Part shown: piece after piece, positions 43,401-55,790 of the stretch
How the letters are laid out: the number at the start of each line of letters is the position of its first letter
Position numbering within the stretch: position 1 is the stretch's first letter
Assembly (NCBI GenBank): GCA_947568835.1
Contig: OX387610.1
Location: 3,093,001-3,157,000, forward strand
DNA from: Protonemura montana
Lineage: Eukaryota > Arthropoda > Insecta > Plecoptera > Nemouridae
DNA length: 64,000 bases
Reading direction: 5' to 3'
The notes under the pieces: model-generated
The model's database searches: none
Seen by the model: the letters and a program-made list of their open reading frames with translations, nothing else
Told to the model about the DNA's origin: nothing
Translations under genes and position numbers: made by a program

Positions 43401-46400
43401 TCTAGCCCACACCAACATACTCCTAGCCCATCACAGCATACCCCTAGCTCACGTCTAGCCCACACCAACATACTCCTAGCCCATCACAGCATACCCCTAG
43501 CCCACGTCTAGCCCACACCAACATACTCCTAGCCCATCACAGCATACCCCTAGCTCACTTCTAGCCCACACCAACATAATCCTAGCCCATCACAGCATAC
43601 CCCTAGCTCACGTCTAGCCCACACCAACATAATCCTAGCCCATCACAGCATACCCCTAGCTCACGTCTAGCCCACACCAACATACTCCTAGCCCATCACA
43701 GCATACCCCTAGCTCACGTCTAGCCCACACCAACATACTCCTAGCCCATCACAGCATACCCCTAGCTCACGTCTAGCCCACACCAACATACTCCTAGCCC
43801 ATCACAGCATACCCCTAGCCCACGTCTAGCCCACACCAACATACTCCTAGCCCATCACAGCATACCCCTAGCTCACTTCTAGCCCACACCAACATAATCC
43901 TAGCCCATCACAGCATACCCCTAGCTCACGTCTAGCCCACACCAACATAATCCTAGCCCATCACAGCATACCCCTAGCTCACGTCTAGCCCACACCAACA
44001 TACTCCTAGCCCATCACAGCATACCCCTAGCTCACGTCTAGCCCACACCAACATAATCCTAGCCCATCACAGCATACCCCTAGCTCACGTCTAGCCCACA
44101 CCAACATAATCCTAGCCCATCACAGCATACCCCTAGCTCACGTCTAGCCCACACCAACATAATCCTAGCCCATCACAGCATACCCCTAGCTCACGTCTAG
44201 CCCACACCAACATACTCCTAGCCCATCACAGCATAGCCCTAGCTCACGTCTAGCCCATCACAGCATACCCCTAGCTCACGTCTAGCCCACACCAACATAA
44301 TCCTAGCCCATCACAGCATACCCCTAGCTCATGTCTAGCCCACACCAACATAATCCTAGCCCATCACAGCATACCCCTAGCTCACGTCTAGCCCACACCA
44401 ACATAATCCTAGCCCATCACAGCATACCCGTAGCTCACGTCTAGCCCACACCAACATACTCCTAGCCCATCACAGCATACCCCTAGCTCACGTCTAGCCC
44501 ACACCAACATACTCCTAGCCCATCACAGCATACCCCTAGCTCACGTCTAGCCCACACCAACATACTCCTAGCCCATCACAGCATACCCCTAGCTCACGTC
44601 TAGCCCACACCAACATACTCCTAGCCCATCACAGCATACCCCTAGCTCACGTCTAGCCCACACCAACATAATCCTAGCCCATCACAGCATACCCCTAGCT
44701 CACGTCTAGCCCACACCAACATACTCCTAGCCCATCACAGCATACCCCTAGCTCACTTCTAGCCCACACCAACATAAGCCTAGCCCATCACAGCATACCC
44801 CTAGCTCACTTCTAGCCCACACCAACATACTCCTAGCCCATCACAGCATACCCCCAGCTCACGTCTAGCCCACCTCAAGCTCATGGCTAACTTTTTAGGG
44901 TTCGGCGAAATCTCTTTCTCACGTTGAAGGATGAGCTGTAACAATGATGAAAAAGCGGTAAAAACTGCCAAAAATTTCGAAAACAAAAAATATTTGAAAA
45001 AGATTGAGACTTGAACGCAAAGCCTTGTTGATTTGTAATCAATACATTTCATCGAGTTTGTTCAGTCGGTGATTTGCCATTTATTTAGTGTTCAAATTTA
45101 GCAAAAAATCAAAATTTTTTGTAAAAAAAATGTCACTCAAAACGATCCATCCGTTTGGTCAACAGATAAATAAAAAAAATGACAATGAAAAATGAGCTTA
45201 GATTTATTTTCCTCGGGTAGTTAAACTTAGATTTTGCTTCGCTTGCTACATTCATCCAATAAATTTAAGTTTGAGGTAATCACAGACTTTTTTCACGGCG
45301 CTTTGGCTTACGATCGTTGCCCATGTTGTGCGAACAGATTTCTCTCGATTGGCTATAGTGAATGTTGAAGAAAGTAAAAGCGTTTGAAATTTTGATGTTT
45401 AAAATTTAAATCCCATTTCAGTGGCTCTCTGCGGATCTCTGGGACACGTTGAGTTCCTGCGAGCGGATTGGTTCCTTCAAATCATCGGCTGGCAACTTCC
45501 AGCTGGCTGCTACGCTGAACAACCAGGGTAAGCACTTTCTAATGCTAGATAATCATGTTGAAACTTGCTGCTGAGTAAACGAGGCCGGCAACACGTGGTA
45601 ACGGTAGGTGCCACCCGATGGCACTTGCTGCTGAGCAAACGAGGCCGGTAACACGTAGTAACGGTAGGTGCCACCCGATGGCGCTTGCTGCTGAGCAAAC
45701 GAGGCCGGCAACATGTGGTAACGGTAGGTGCCACCCAATGGCGCTTGCTGCTGAGCAAACGAGGCCGGCAACACTTGGTAACGGTAGGTGCCACCCGATG
45801 GCACTTGCTGCTGAGCAAACGAGACCGGCAACACGTAGAAACGGTAGTTGCCACCCGATGGCGCTTGCTGCTGAGCAAACGAGGCTGGTAACACGTGGTA
45901 ACGGTAGGTGCCACCCGATGGCGCTTGCTGCTGAGAAAACGTGGCCGGTAATACGTGGTAACGGTAGGTGCCACCTGATGGCGCTTGCTGCTGAGCAAAC
46001 GAGGCTGGTAACACGTGGTAACGGTAGGTGCCACACGATGACGCTTGCTGCTGAGCAAACGAGGCCGGTAACACGTGGTAACGGTAGGTGCCACCCGATG
46101 GCACTTGCTGCTGAGCAAACGAGACCGGCAACACGTGGTAACGGTAGGTGCCACCTGATGGCGCTTGCTGATGAGCTTTTTAACCAGCTACAATTAAATA
46201 ATTACGACTCAAAATATCGCGATACATGTTTATCAATCGTTGAGGTTAGCATTAATAAAGATTAATTGAGTTTAATCCAGTCTCAAATGCGAGTAATCTG
46301 CGAGAAATAACGAAATGAAATTTCTTAACACTCGAAACGACGGTGACTCCATTTGGCGGCATCCTACATTTTTGTTGGTATGGTAGCTTAAATTTTAATA

Positions 46401-48216
46401 ATTTTTTTGTGACTTTAGCGCTGTCTCAACTTATGAACCATATAGTCGTAGTTGTAGACCTTGTTGTGGTCAAGATCGCCAACCACCTAGCAATAATCAT
46501 CCTAAACTACTGCCTTAATAACAAACTAGCGATCCAACCCTCCAAATCATCCCATACCCTAATCTATTCAGGACACAAACCACCCCTGACCTCTCTCCTC
46601 ATTAGAGTCAAACACCTATCAGTACATTTATCCCCAAATTCCTAGGGCTCTACATCACCCCTAACTTTGACTGGACTCCACACATCCAACACATAATGAC
46701 CAAAATCAAAAGTGCGTGCTTCCTCATCTGTCAACTAAAACGCACCGTTACTCCAGATATTCTAAAATCAGTTACCATGCCCACCTACATTCCCATATCT
46801 CATATGGCCTCGGTACATCTCCACAGGCCAAGTGTATCGTCATTACTCAAAAACAAGCCATCCACATAATAGCAGGTATCTCTAGGAAAAACTGCTGCAA
46901 ACCCCACTTCCCTGCACTCAAAATTCTGGCCCTTGCGTCCTCTCTCATCCAAATCGCCTGCACCTACGTCCGCAACCACCCCCAACAATTCCCCCTAAAC
47001 TCATCTACGCACCCGTACGCCACAAGAAGCGGACACAAAATCCGCTCAACCACCCACTTCCTCTTCGAACGCAGCCCACATTACCTCTGCACAAAACTGT
47101 GTAACCATCTCCCAAAATTCATCACCGATTCGCCAACTCGCCCCATCTTTAATGCCACCCCCAAATCTTTCCTAATCCAGAACTAGCACAGAACTAGAAG
47201 AATTTCTAAATACAAATATATAGAACATAATGCAGAATGGAACGACTATGGTGATTGACTACACCATTTAAACCCATATTAATTACCATAAATACCATTA
47301 TTATTTATTATTATTTTTATCTCTAGGTACCCACCACTAAGTCATTGTTTCAACTATGTTCCTATATATTTTTTAAAAATCTTTATGGCATATGTTCCTT
47401 ACAAGTACTATGTAATTGTATGCAGCATTAAGTAAATAAATAAATCCAACTAAATTTATTCACGTGCCCAGCAGTGCCCAGCAGTTTTGAAACAGGACCA
47501 TATTATGCTAGCATTGAGAATGCAATGCGGTCACATGTCATGCAAGTGCAACCCACTCCTAAGCCAGAAGAGTAACATTTTCTGATGTGCCAGATTTCCG
47601 GGTCACCGTACTTCGGTGAGTGCAGCTGCACTGGCGGTGGGAGTTCGATTTGCAACCGCCGTCAAAGGATTTACTGACTGAAGGCTTCCTTGTCCTTACT
47701 TACTTACAGATTTCTTTAATTAATAGCTGTTAATTGTACATTATTTCATATTCTCAGTGTAAACTTTGTCAAATAATTAAGTAGGTAATGGAAAATATTA
47801 GGTGTGGCTACGAGAAAGTATTGTTTAAAAAATTGTCAGTTGAGTAAAAGGCTTGCTCCTCTTGATAATTGTCTACATTTGTGTTGAATTTTAGATGCTC
47901 TTTGATGGATTGGAGGTGCTTGGGAAGCGCTGCTTGCACTTTCCCTCCCCATTGAATGATCCCAAGTTCAGTCGTTTTCTTGGAGAGTTGTCATTCAGGA
48001 AGTTTTTGGTGTTTTCTCTCGTAAACATGTTTAAATTTAGGACTGGGTTATGTTAATATTTCAAATTCTTTATAAGTCGACTTGCATGTGACTTTCCTTT
48101 CCAGTGATGACTCACATCATTACAGTGAACCAAACCGAAGGCAGTCCCTATCACTGTCAAACCTCACAAAATGCCTTTCATTCTGTTCTCATTCCTGGAG
48201 CCTTTTATCATCTTAA
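40403..48216 (+). CDS. C16orf89 / UPF0764 family secreted protein
   Basis: Six coding exons: 40403-40514, 41464-41556, 41997-42247, 42329-42452, 45422-45527, 48105-48216. All phases agree and give 265 aa. The N-terminus MATSLAALLVARLLLLASCV is a signal peptide. The core matches human C16orf89 in order: a Cys-spaced CRQ/CQATHDC region, TGYRLTHRLLYAIVANK, LLCAEVLREA, WGFPAKYQDLFTEQ, then LCGSLGHVEFLRADWFLQII and PAGCYAE. C16orf89 is a secreted, thyroid-enriched homodimeric glycoprotein of unknown function in humans. The first donor is an unusual GTTGGT. Intron 4 carries a 2.4-kb satellite; intron 5 carries a 60-bp array and a LINE remnant. An X-box-like palindrome at 42147 is within coding sequence. 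It is convergent with PRPSAP. Confidence 0.88.
40798..40832 (+). other. G-rich tract with quadruplex potential
   Basis: Five to six runs of five or six G separated by A, AGG or TA, in C16orf89 intron 1. It satisfies the simple G3+ four-run rule for a G-quadruplex on the transcribed RNA sense strand. Confidence 0.6.
40975..41215. repeat. Degenerate ~38-bp repeat, about six units
   Basis: Recurring TTGGCTTATTTACCAGTTTT and GTCAAATTG-like segments, strongly diverged, in C16orf89 intron 1. Confidence 0.6.
41668..41948 (-). repeat. 5S-SINE body, headless
   Basis: Minus-strand copy: CTCGACAGCATGGATTTGTG near 41925, GGTTAGGTTCATCGTCATC, tail GCGTCGTTAAACACCAC at 41680-41700. The insertion abuts exon 3 of C16orf89 (49 bp away). 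Confidence 0.8.
42468..44872. repeat. 53-bp satellite, about 45 copies, in C16orf89 intron 4
   Basis: Unit CTAGCCCACACCAACATACT then CCTAGCCCATCACAGCATAC and CCCTAGCTCACGT. It contains two offset CTAGCCCA half-units, so it probably arose from a shorter repeat. Variants (AATCC, ACTCC, AAGCC) alternate in blocks, suggesting higher-order duplication. It starts about 15 bp after exon 4. Confidence 0.95.
45554..46178. repeat. 60-bp array, about 10 copies, in C16orf89 intron 5
   Basis: Unit GGTAACGGTAGGTGCCACCC then GATGGCGCTTGCTGCTGAGC and AAACGAGGCCGGCAACACGT, starting about 27 bp after exon 5. All six frames stay long because 60 is divisible by three. A single dispersed monomer is at about 51498-51538 (TGCTGAGCAAACGAGGCCAG). 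Confidence 0.93.
46395..47460 (+). mobile_element. 5'-truncated LINE (non-LTR retrotransposon) remnant
   Basis: A broken frame contains a degenerate reverse-transcriptase D-motif (VVVVDLVVV), then LNNKLAIQPSKSSHTLIYSG. A second frame (46716-47186) has YGLGTSPQAKCIVITQKQAI, HPYATRSGHKIR and NHLPKFI, typical of the RT C-terminus. It ends with AAATAAATAAATCC at about 47440-47455. Frameshifts separate the parts. It lies in C16orf89 intron 5. Confidence 0.75.
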
Positions 48217-49499
48217 GTTTTCATTTGTTGAGATGCAGAAGGAAAGAGAGAAGAAGCACAACTTACCAGAGAAGAAAATCAGAGTTGCATGGAGCACTCG
48301 TCAAGTAATTTCTAGAACTTCCAAGAATTTCAACGATACTTCAGGTTGCTTGGTTGTTTTGATGTAACACGCTGATTAATTTCACTGAATATAAAACCAC
48401 AGTTAGCCAATCATTCGACAGCAACATCAAAATTATTATTGCTGACATTCAACTTAATGTAGTCTGACAGATAACCTATAAATGCAAGTGTGAATGAGGC
48501 TCTAGCTGGAATCAAACATCTACACCACAAATTAAGAAGGATATTGTTGTATATTTTATTATATCTCAGTTCCTAACTGCGAATGTATGATACACGTGTC
48601 AGAATACTAATTACCTAATAAATGTACTAATTAATAAGTATAATAATTAATAAAAGTAACAATGTAGCTAGCAGACAAAATGAGATAGGTACTAGTTGTT
48701 GTTGTGTGAACCACAGAAATATGCTTCTACTCTTAAGAGAGGCAGTAATTGCAAAGCTAACTCCTCACTAAATCAGCTGAAATCTCACCAGTCGAATGTG
48801 ATGCAAATAAAAGAAACATCTCGAAGCTACCACTTTCCACTTCGGTGCAGCAATGAAATCAAGATGAATGAAACGATATCGCTAGTCATCCCACGGATCA
48901 GAAGCTAATTCTATTTTTTCCGATTACAAATTAGATAAATCAGTAGATAAATTGTCGCCCGTGCAATCCACTAGCCGTAGCTCAATCAAGATTCCTGTCC
49001 CGCTATAGCAGAAACAGCGTAATGCTGCCTTTGATTTACGTGCACTGGAAATTCTCGAGACAAGAAATGTAACCTCTACATGTTTAAACAAAGTTTCTAA
49101 TTACAAATAATGGCAAATAACAAGCTCTTAGACAAAACTGCTGGTACGAACATCAGAGTTCACCTGCAGAAAAATCTTCCCGAAACAAACATGCTTCTCA
49201 ACCGATCCAACGAGAACAAAAACTTACCACTACGTAAGTCACACGGTGTTTCCCGATCGTTAGGATAACTCCACGCCAACGAGAGACTAAAAAGTGATCT
49301 GAGGAAACCTCGACACTAACAGAAGGCCCCGGAAAAGAGTCGCAAGGAACGTAAGCCAAGCTAGACAAACTCGGATCAAACAATACCGCACGTGACAATC
49401 TAGATCCCCGGTGAATGTAAGGTTAGGTAATGCTACTGACGCCGCGATCGATTGCATCGTGGACATAAAGAGAGTTGATCGACGGGGGTTCGACAGCAA
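48217..49499. other. Convergent intergenic region C16orf89/PRPSAP
   Basis: Contains the 3' UTRs of both genes. AATAAA at about 48616-48621 could serve C16orf89. No array or further exon recognised. Confidence 0.4.
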
Positions 49500-52400
49500 C
49501 TAGTCTTCGAGGGTGACATTCTTGAACAGGTACGACATGGATTCCTTGTTGTGAATTCGTCGGATGCCTTCTGACAGCAGCACCGAGATGTCCACCGTAC
49601 GGATTTTGTGGCACTGCATTTTCTGCAGCTCGTGGGGAATCGTGTTGGTCACAACAACCTGCAGAAAAACAAATACATAAGTCATTAGCAACATTAGGTC
49701 TGTTATATGCTACCACTTAGCCTTGTTACTTTGACACACTGTGTTGGCTGCTCCTGTCCAACAGCACCAAGGACCAGCCACCGCTTAGCTTTGTCCCTTT
49801 GACACACTGTGTTGGCTGCTCCTGTCCAACAGCACCAAGGACCAGCCACCACTTAGCCTTGTCACTTTGACACACTGTGTTGGCTGCTCCTGTCCAACAA
49901 CACCAAGTGATTTGGGAGGTGCGTTTAGCAGGTCTTGTTTTTCGTGCCTCAGAGTTTGATTTGTTCATCGCTCTCGGAGCTCACTGGTTAGCACTCAATA
50001 ACTTCATCATCGGCAGCAACGGTCTGGTAGATCTTTGAGTCCTGAACTAAGGATATCTCAAGTTCGTGGCCCTGGTTCCTACGAGAGTTTGACGCTCACC
50101 TCGTCGATGTGCGAGTCTTCGATCAGTCTCGGAGCGTCTGACGAGAGCAGGCCGTGCGTTGCCAGGACGTAGATCTTGTACGCCCCGCGTTCCTTCAATA
50201 CCTCGGCAGCAGCAACGAAGCTGGCCACGTCGTCAACCATGTCGTCCTGCAACCAGAGGCAGCTTGTAATGCGCGTGGGATTTGATTATCAGGAACAATA
50301 ATAACCTCTCGGAAATTGATGCCCAAACGGTAGCAATTTTTGAGAGCGTAGAAGTGTTTCTGATAGTTACAAAAATAGTAATTATTATTGGGATAAAATC
50401 TTATTTAAATTGCAAACGCTTGCAATGCGCGGGGTATTTTATTATTAACAACACTATAACCGTCTCAAAAAGCCAGTGTCCAAGTAGCTCAATGGTTCAG
50501 AGCAACACCCGCGATAGGTGGAGATCGGGGTTCGAGTCCGCGTTTGGGCATCAATTTTTGAGACAGTTATAGTGTTGTTAATAATAAAATAGTAATTATT
50601 CTTTTTATTCCGTTGCAACATAGAAAGGTACGCATTTTACATTTCACACACATTTCAACCTCAAATGAAAGTATTTCAGTGATGAGGTAATTTTACCTTC
50701 TGCGCATGCATTGATTTCCCTTTCCCTTAATACCTTGGGTTGTATGAGAGCTAATGAGTTTTAACAGAACTCAAATTAAAGCTGATTTCATGCTCTGTCT
50801 GAATATAAAAGAAAATCTCACATATTTTGGAAACTTATTAAATTATGATTTTTACATCTACATTTTCCCAAAATGCCCCTTGAAAAAAAACCCTCTCTGA
50901 TTGATCTAATTTTTTTTTTATGTTGACAACATATACACTGTTACTTGTATCAAAATTTAAGATTGGCCTTTCACCGGTTTCCCAGGAAAAAATATTTTGT
51001 GTGTAATGTCGATTTTATGTTGCGTTTGAAGCTTGGTCCATCAGTTATAAAACTAAATAAATTTAAAGTTTCACTTACTATGATATAATTCTACACCAGT
51101 AATCAGGTAAGTAATAGTAACACAAAGCAAGATATTGAGCTCACCACCATGATCGCGATGCGACCTCCAACGTCACCCACGACATTGATTGGCGGCTTCT
51201 CTTTGGCGGGATGTACCGGCACGCCAACGCTGGCGTCCATCGTACGCGACTTGGGCACCGAGGGCGGTGAGTAGCGACCGTCCACCATGTCACTCTCCGC
51301 CTCCTTCTGCTCTCCGTGGATCACCTGACCAATGCAACTCTAGTTTTAACTTCAAACTGAATCAATGACTTTTATAGGTTAAGTGCAGACTGTAGGCAAA
51401 TAGAAAACATCTCTTCTGATTGTCTGTTTCTAAGCAAATAACAAATTAACGGGACTGTTAGTCTTAAAGTCTTAAGTTCCAGCGCTATATGATAAACTTC
51501 CTGCTGAGCAAACGAGGCCAGCAACATATGGCAACTGTGTTTATTTATCAGAATCAAAACCAGTTGAAAAACACATTTATATCAATATAATTCAATAAAT
51601 TTTAAAAGTTGAATCTTTTTGCTAAACGGAGTGGTTCAGATATGCAGTAGGGAAGTTGCTTCAGGGCAGGGTGATACTCTGATTCTATGCCAAAGTGATT
51701 TAACTAGTTAAATGGTTATAACATTCCTATTTTTGTACAATATATATCGATTAACTGCATTCTTTTGTTTTATTTATTTTACCCGAGTAATATCAATGAA
51801 ACATTGTAAGATTGCAATTAACAAAGGCCTAATAAGTCAGCAAACAAGTCGTACGTTTAGCCTTGACGTTCAAATAGACTCACCGCAATTCCCAGCCTCA
51901 ATCGCTCAGCGTACGACGTCGCCTTCTTTGCCGATCCTGGATTACGAGCGACGATGACAGCGTTGCGATAATCGGGGATCTAAACGCACAGAAACAGCAG
52001 CTGAGTCTCTTATCTCGAGCCGAGCACGAGCTAACGTACGTACATAGATCGGTACTTACACACTCCTGAATGTACTGCAGTAAGAAGGGCGATGCACGCA
52101 AATTGTCAACGGGACAGTCAAAGAAACCTTGGATCTCCTTCTGGTGCAGATCCATGGTGATTATGTGACTCAGTCCACTTTTGCACATCATCTTGGCAAG
52201 CAGTTTAGAAACAATGCATCCTAAAAAGAAAATCAATCAATGGTTTCAGTTTTAAATGATTTAGTCCTTCTATTCTGTTGGTAGGTATAAGAAAAGTAAC
52301 AATGGAGCTTTGATCCAGAACCAAGAGACAAACTGGAATAATAAAACTCAATGTTTGGTTTTGATCTTTTTGTTGGTTTGCCTTGATAAGCAAGTCGATT

Positions 52401-52806
52401 TCTTACCTCGCTTGCGCATCTTGCATTGTTTGCTGTAAGGCAGATACGGGATAACTCCGACGATGCTGCGAGCCGATGATGTTTTGCAGGCATATGCCAT
52501 GATCAACAGCTCCATGATATTGTTGTTGACATCCCTAGAAAACATCGTGATCTTAATACCGCAAGTACAACATTTCACACTCCTCGTTTCCAGCTCCGAC
52601 GGCACTCACTTGGTCCCAGTCTGGATGATGTATATGTCCTTGCCACGGACTGAGTCGCCAATCTCGACCATAGTCTCGCGGTTAGTTTTGTGATATACAG
52701 CGCAACCGCCGTTCTTCACTCCCAGCCGATTTGCAATTAGGTTAGCGAGCTCTGGATGAGAGTTTCCGCCGATGATCATGATATCAGTTGATGTTGGGGC
52801 CTCCAT
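49500..52806 (-). CDS. PRPSAP: Phosphoribosyl pyrophosphate synthetase-associated protein
   Basis: Non-catalytic regulatory homologue of PRPP synthetase that assembles with PRPS and restrains it. Exons in minus order: 52806-52610, 52534-52407, 52220-52060, 51979-51884, 51324-51145, 50246-50100, 49658-49500. All phases agree and give 355 aa, against 356 and 369 in human PRPSAP1 and 2. Diagnostic segments are [57 protein letters not shown], and the associated-protein insertion from [17 protein letters not shown] to HPAKEKPP, which catalytic PRPS lacks. The sugar-phosphate loop region DDMVDD and ending [14 protein letters not shown] follow. A 5' UTR exon ends at 53005 (GTAAGT donor) and joins at about 52854. 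Intron 6 has a 68-bp repeat triplet. Confidence 0.95.
49722..49912. repeat. 68-bp repeat, about three copies, in PRPSAP intron
   Basis: Unit CTTTGACACACTGTGTTGGC then TGCTCCTGTCCAACAGCACC and AAGGACCAGCCACC. This is the same unit as the 15-copy array at 55790-56850. It starts about 64 bp from exon 7. Confidence 0.9.
50285..50592 (+). repeat. tRNA-derived SINE in PRPSAP intron
   Basis: Head at 50478-50552 (GTCCAAGTAGCTCAATGG, then GGGGTTCGAGTCCGCG) preceded by TTATTATTAACAACACTATA and followed by TTTTTGAGACAGTTATAGTG and AATAATAAAATAG. Note the mirror-like sequence on either side of the head. Confidence 0.7.
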
Positions 52807-53004
52807 TTCGGCAGAGTGGTAAACAACTCCTTGACAACAGTGGCTTATCGATTCTGTGGGGAAAAACAGATTTTGTAATGAAGTCAATGTGCTGTAGGTT
52901 TGGGAGTGCAACAGGCGTGATAACCCAAGGTCCAATCGTTAAGATCACAGTATGGGTTAATAAACATAAATGAGTTCAGCAATCTCATCTTAAATATTAC
53001 TTAC

Positions 53005-53160
53005 TTGGTAGTTAATCCTGGAAATTCTTCTTGATGTGCTTGCGATGCACGCAAGTCGTGACGTTATTATCGGCTCAACGACGCAGGATTACGAACGTTC
53101 CTGAGTAGATTCGGAATCGGATATGGCTTCTCGTAGCGACTAGTTCATAACCTTGGACTC
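53005..53160 (-). other. Probable 5' UTR exon and promoter of PRPSAP
   Basis: GTAAGT donor at 53004-53003 on the minus strand, matched by TTCCCCACAG acceptor near 52855. The 5' limit is not determined. Confidence 0.5.
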
Positions 53161-54235
53161 TGTTTCAGCGAGCTGTCAAAACATTGGCGGTTCATATTTG
53201 GGAGGGATTTTTTAAACCAAATATCTGTGTTTGCTATTTTTGCATGAACTGATTTGTATTTTCTTTGCTCGCTTTAGTCTATAATCTGTATAAGACAGAC
53301 AATTTTTTTAAATTATAAACTAAATGTGCGATATGCTATCTTTTTTGTTGCATTGGTTGGTGTTATAAGTATACAGGAAGATAAACTTACCAAATTTTAA
53401 ACTGTAATTGGCTGTCAAATGATTATACGAAAAATTAAAGGAAAAAGCAGTGAGTATAACAATGAGAAATATTACTGATCCATTAAAATAGTAGTTAATT
53501 ATAAATAAACTGTAACAACTTTTGGTATTGTCTAAAATTGGCTAAACTCGAGCGATTTGAAAAATAATGTTTAGAGCTTTATTTCGACCTTTATTAATAT
53601 CAAAGATGCCATTAAAACGACCTTTTCCCAAACAAGGCTTCGTTTTCACACAGATTTTTTCTCCGCGCCAATATTTCTAATATTAATTCAAAAGTCACGT
53701 GACATTCGCTAGTTGCGCGTTTCCCTGCAGAGTGGCGCTGGCGTCTCGATTCGAAAAATCACCAAGAAGTTCGAGCAAACCGACTAGATCTGTGACAGCA
53801 CCACGATATAGACAGCATTTGTGGTCGCGTGCCATACCAGCTACGTCGCGTCCACAAACACAGAGTATTTTAGAAATCAGAACACCTCCGCCTCCCCGTC
53901 TCCAAACGCCCAACAGAGTTGCGCCAGCCCTTCTTCCCAACGGCACGTGCAGCTGCCGTGACTTTTGTTTTCCTCGTTGCTTTAGCGAAGAATTATAAAG
54001 AGATTCAAGAATTTAGACCCTTTGATGTTATAACATAATGTTATTTAGTGTTATTTTTAACGGTGGATTTGGCACAGGTGAGGATATCGTTAGCGGACAT
54101 GCCATATGTTTACTAAAATATTAGCAACTGGTAGTCGTCCGATTCTCGCACCTTGACAGGTTCGCCGGCTACACTGTTCATTTTAATATTATTGCCCTTT
54201 TCCTTTTTTTTGGCAAGGCGAGAGAAGTTGCTGTT
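53160..54235. other. Intergenic region right of PRPSAP
   Basis: Mostly AT-rich. A 99-codon plus-strand frame (53699-53998) and an overlapping minus frame exist in a GC-richer patch but show no recognisable motif; not called as genes. Confidence 0.35.
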
Positions 54236-54800
54236 CTAACTTTCATCCCTCCAACCTCTCTCCCGAACAGAACTGGTCATGTGTATGATGGTCACCCATC
54301 CAATACCTGACCCAGCGCAGTGTTGCTTAACTTTCATCCCTCCAACCTCTCTCCCGAACAGAACTGGTCATGTGGATGATGGTCACCCATCCAATACCTG
54401 ACCCAGCGCAGTGTTGCTTAACTTTCATCCCTCCAACCTCTCTCCCAAACAGAACTGGTCATGTGTATGATGGTCACCCATCCAATACCTGACCCAGTGA
54501 TGTGTCGCTTAACTTTCATCCCTCCAACCTCTCTCCCGAACAGAACTGGTCATGTGTATAATGGTCACCCATCCAATACCTGACCCAGCGCAGTGTTGCT
54601 TAACTTTCATCCCTCCAACCTCTCTCCCAAACAGAACTGGTCATGTGTATAATGGTCACCCATCCAATACCTGACTCAGCGCAGTGTTGCTTAACTTTCA
54701 TCCCTCCAACCTCTCTCCCAAACAGAACTGGTCATGTGTATGATGGTCACCCATCCAATACCTGACCCACCGCAGTGTTGCTTAACCTCGCTGATTTTAG
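54236..54800 (-). repeat. 5S-derived tandem head array, about six units
   Basis: Minus-strand 91-bp units with TAAGCAACACTGCGCTGGGT and GACCAGTTCTGTTTGGGAGA, ending on the right with a diverged head. No SINE body on the left side, only AAGGCGAGAGAAGTTG. Confidence 0.85.
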
Positions 54801-55790
54801 CCGGCTTAGAAAAAGATTTCATGTCGGACGCAATTTTGTTAAAAACGTTTATAAGCCAGCTCACAAATACCTTTGAATGATTTGACGTTCTTATTAAAAA
54901 AAAGTCCCTTAAATTTGTTGGCATTGCTTGCACACATAATTCAGAAACTGGTTTAAAACTGAGAATGTGAAATATTGGATAGGGATGCACTCCACTTCTA
55001 CAAGGGGTTTGTTAGGCAGTGCTCTTTTCCTTGCTGGAAATAGCTAGACAGGGTTTTCAGCTTCCCAATAGGAGGATATTTCCAACCACGACATTAATAT
55101 TTTTCTAGGATAACAGAAGATTTGGCAGCCATGACGATTTGATAATAGGAGACCGACCGTTGTTAGGGCGCAGGAATGGGTGCGTCGCACGGATAGGGGG
55201 AGGGGGGGGGGGGAAGGGGGGACAAGCAAATGGTGAGATGATACATGTGGATCTTATGGCAGTGAATTATGACTCGAATGATGAGCGCGTTTTTTATAAT
55301 CCTGGACCGAGCCCAAAAAAACAATTCGAGGCTTAACGACAAAAAGAGCGCACACGCACACACGCTCGCGACAACGCGTTGCGCGTAGATATTTTTTGAT
55401 AATCTGCCATGTGGCACAAAGTGATAATTATTTATCTTAAATTTTTTTGCTTTCGGCCCGAATGACACGTGCATGTGGATACAGACAGGTTGATTCGCTC
55501 GATCGACGTGGATCTATGCTGGTTGTCATTCAAAACTTGCCATGTGTTCACTTTGGCTCTGGTCGCTGAAGGCAGAAGAAGCCAAACAGTTGACAGACGA
55601 AGATGGCAGGAGGGAGGCGATATATGTTCAGAGAACTACCGTATAATTAGTATCAAGCATACATTGCATTTTTGTTGTAAATCTACCAGCAGAGCTTCAA
55701 GATAAATAGGTTTTATATGCGAATATGAGACCTGTGCCAATTATCAGTGGAGAGAAAATGTCATAAATGTTAACGTGAAGTGGACCTGTC
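54800..55790. other. Intergenic region with a G-run
   Basis: Noncoding. 55197-55222 is a G-rich run with minor interruptions. No gene recognised. Confidence 0.4.

Noticed and set aside
45510..46265. Long frames of 163-215 codons on both strands
   Set aside because: Produced by the 60-bp array, whose period is a multiple of three; located in a C16orf89 intron.
53699..53998. 99-codon plus-strand frame and overlapping 83-codon minus frame
   Set aside because: No recognisable motif, codon pattern or splice context; both strands open equally, as expected in a GC-richer patch.
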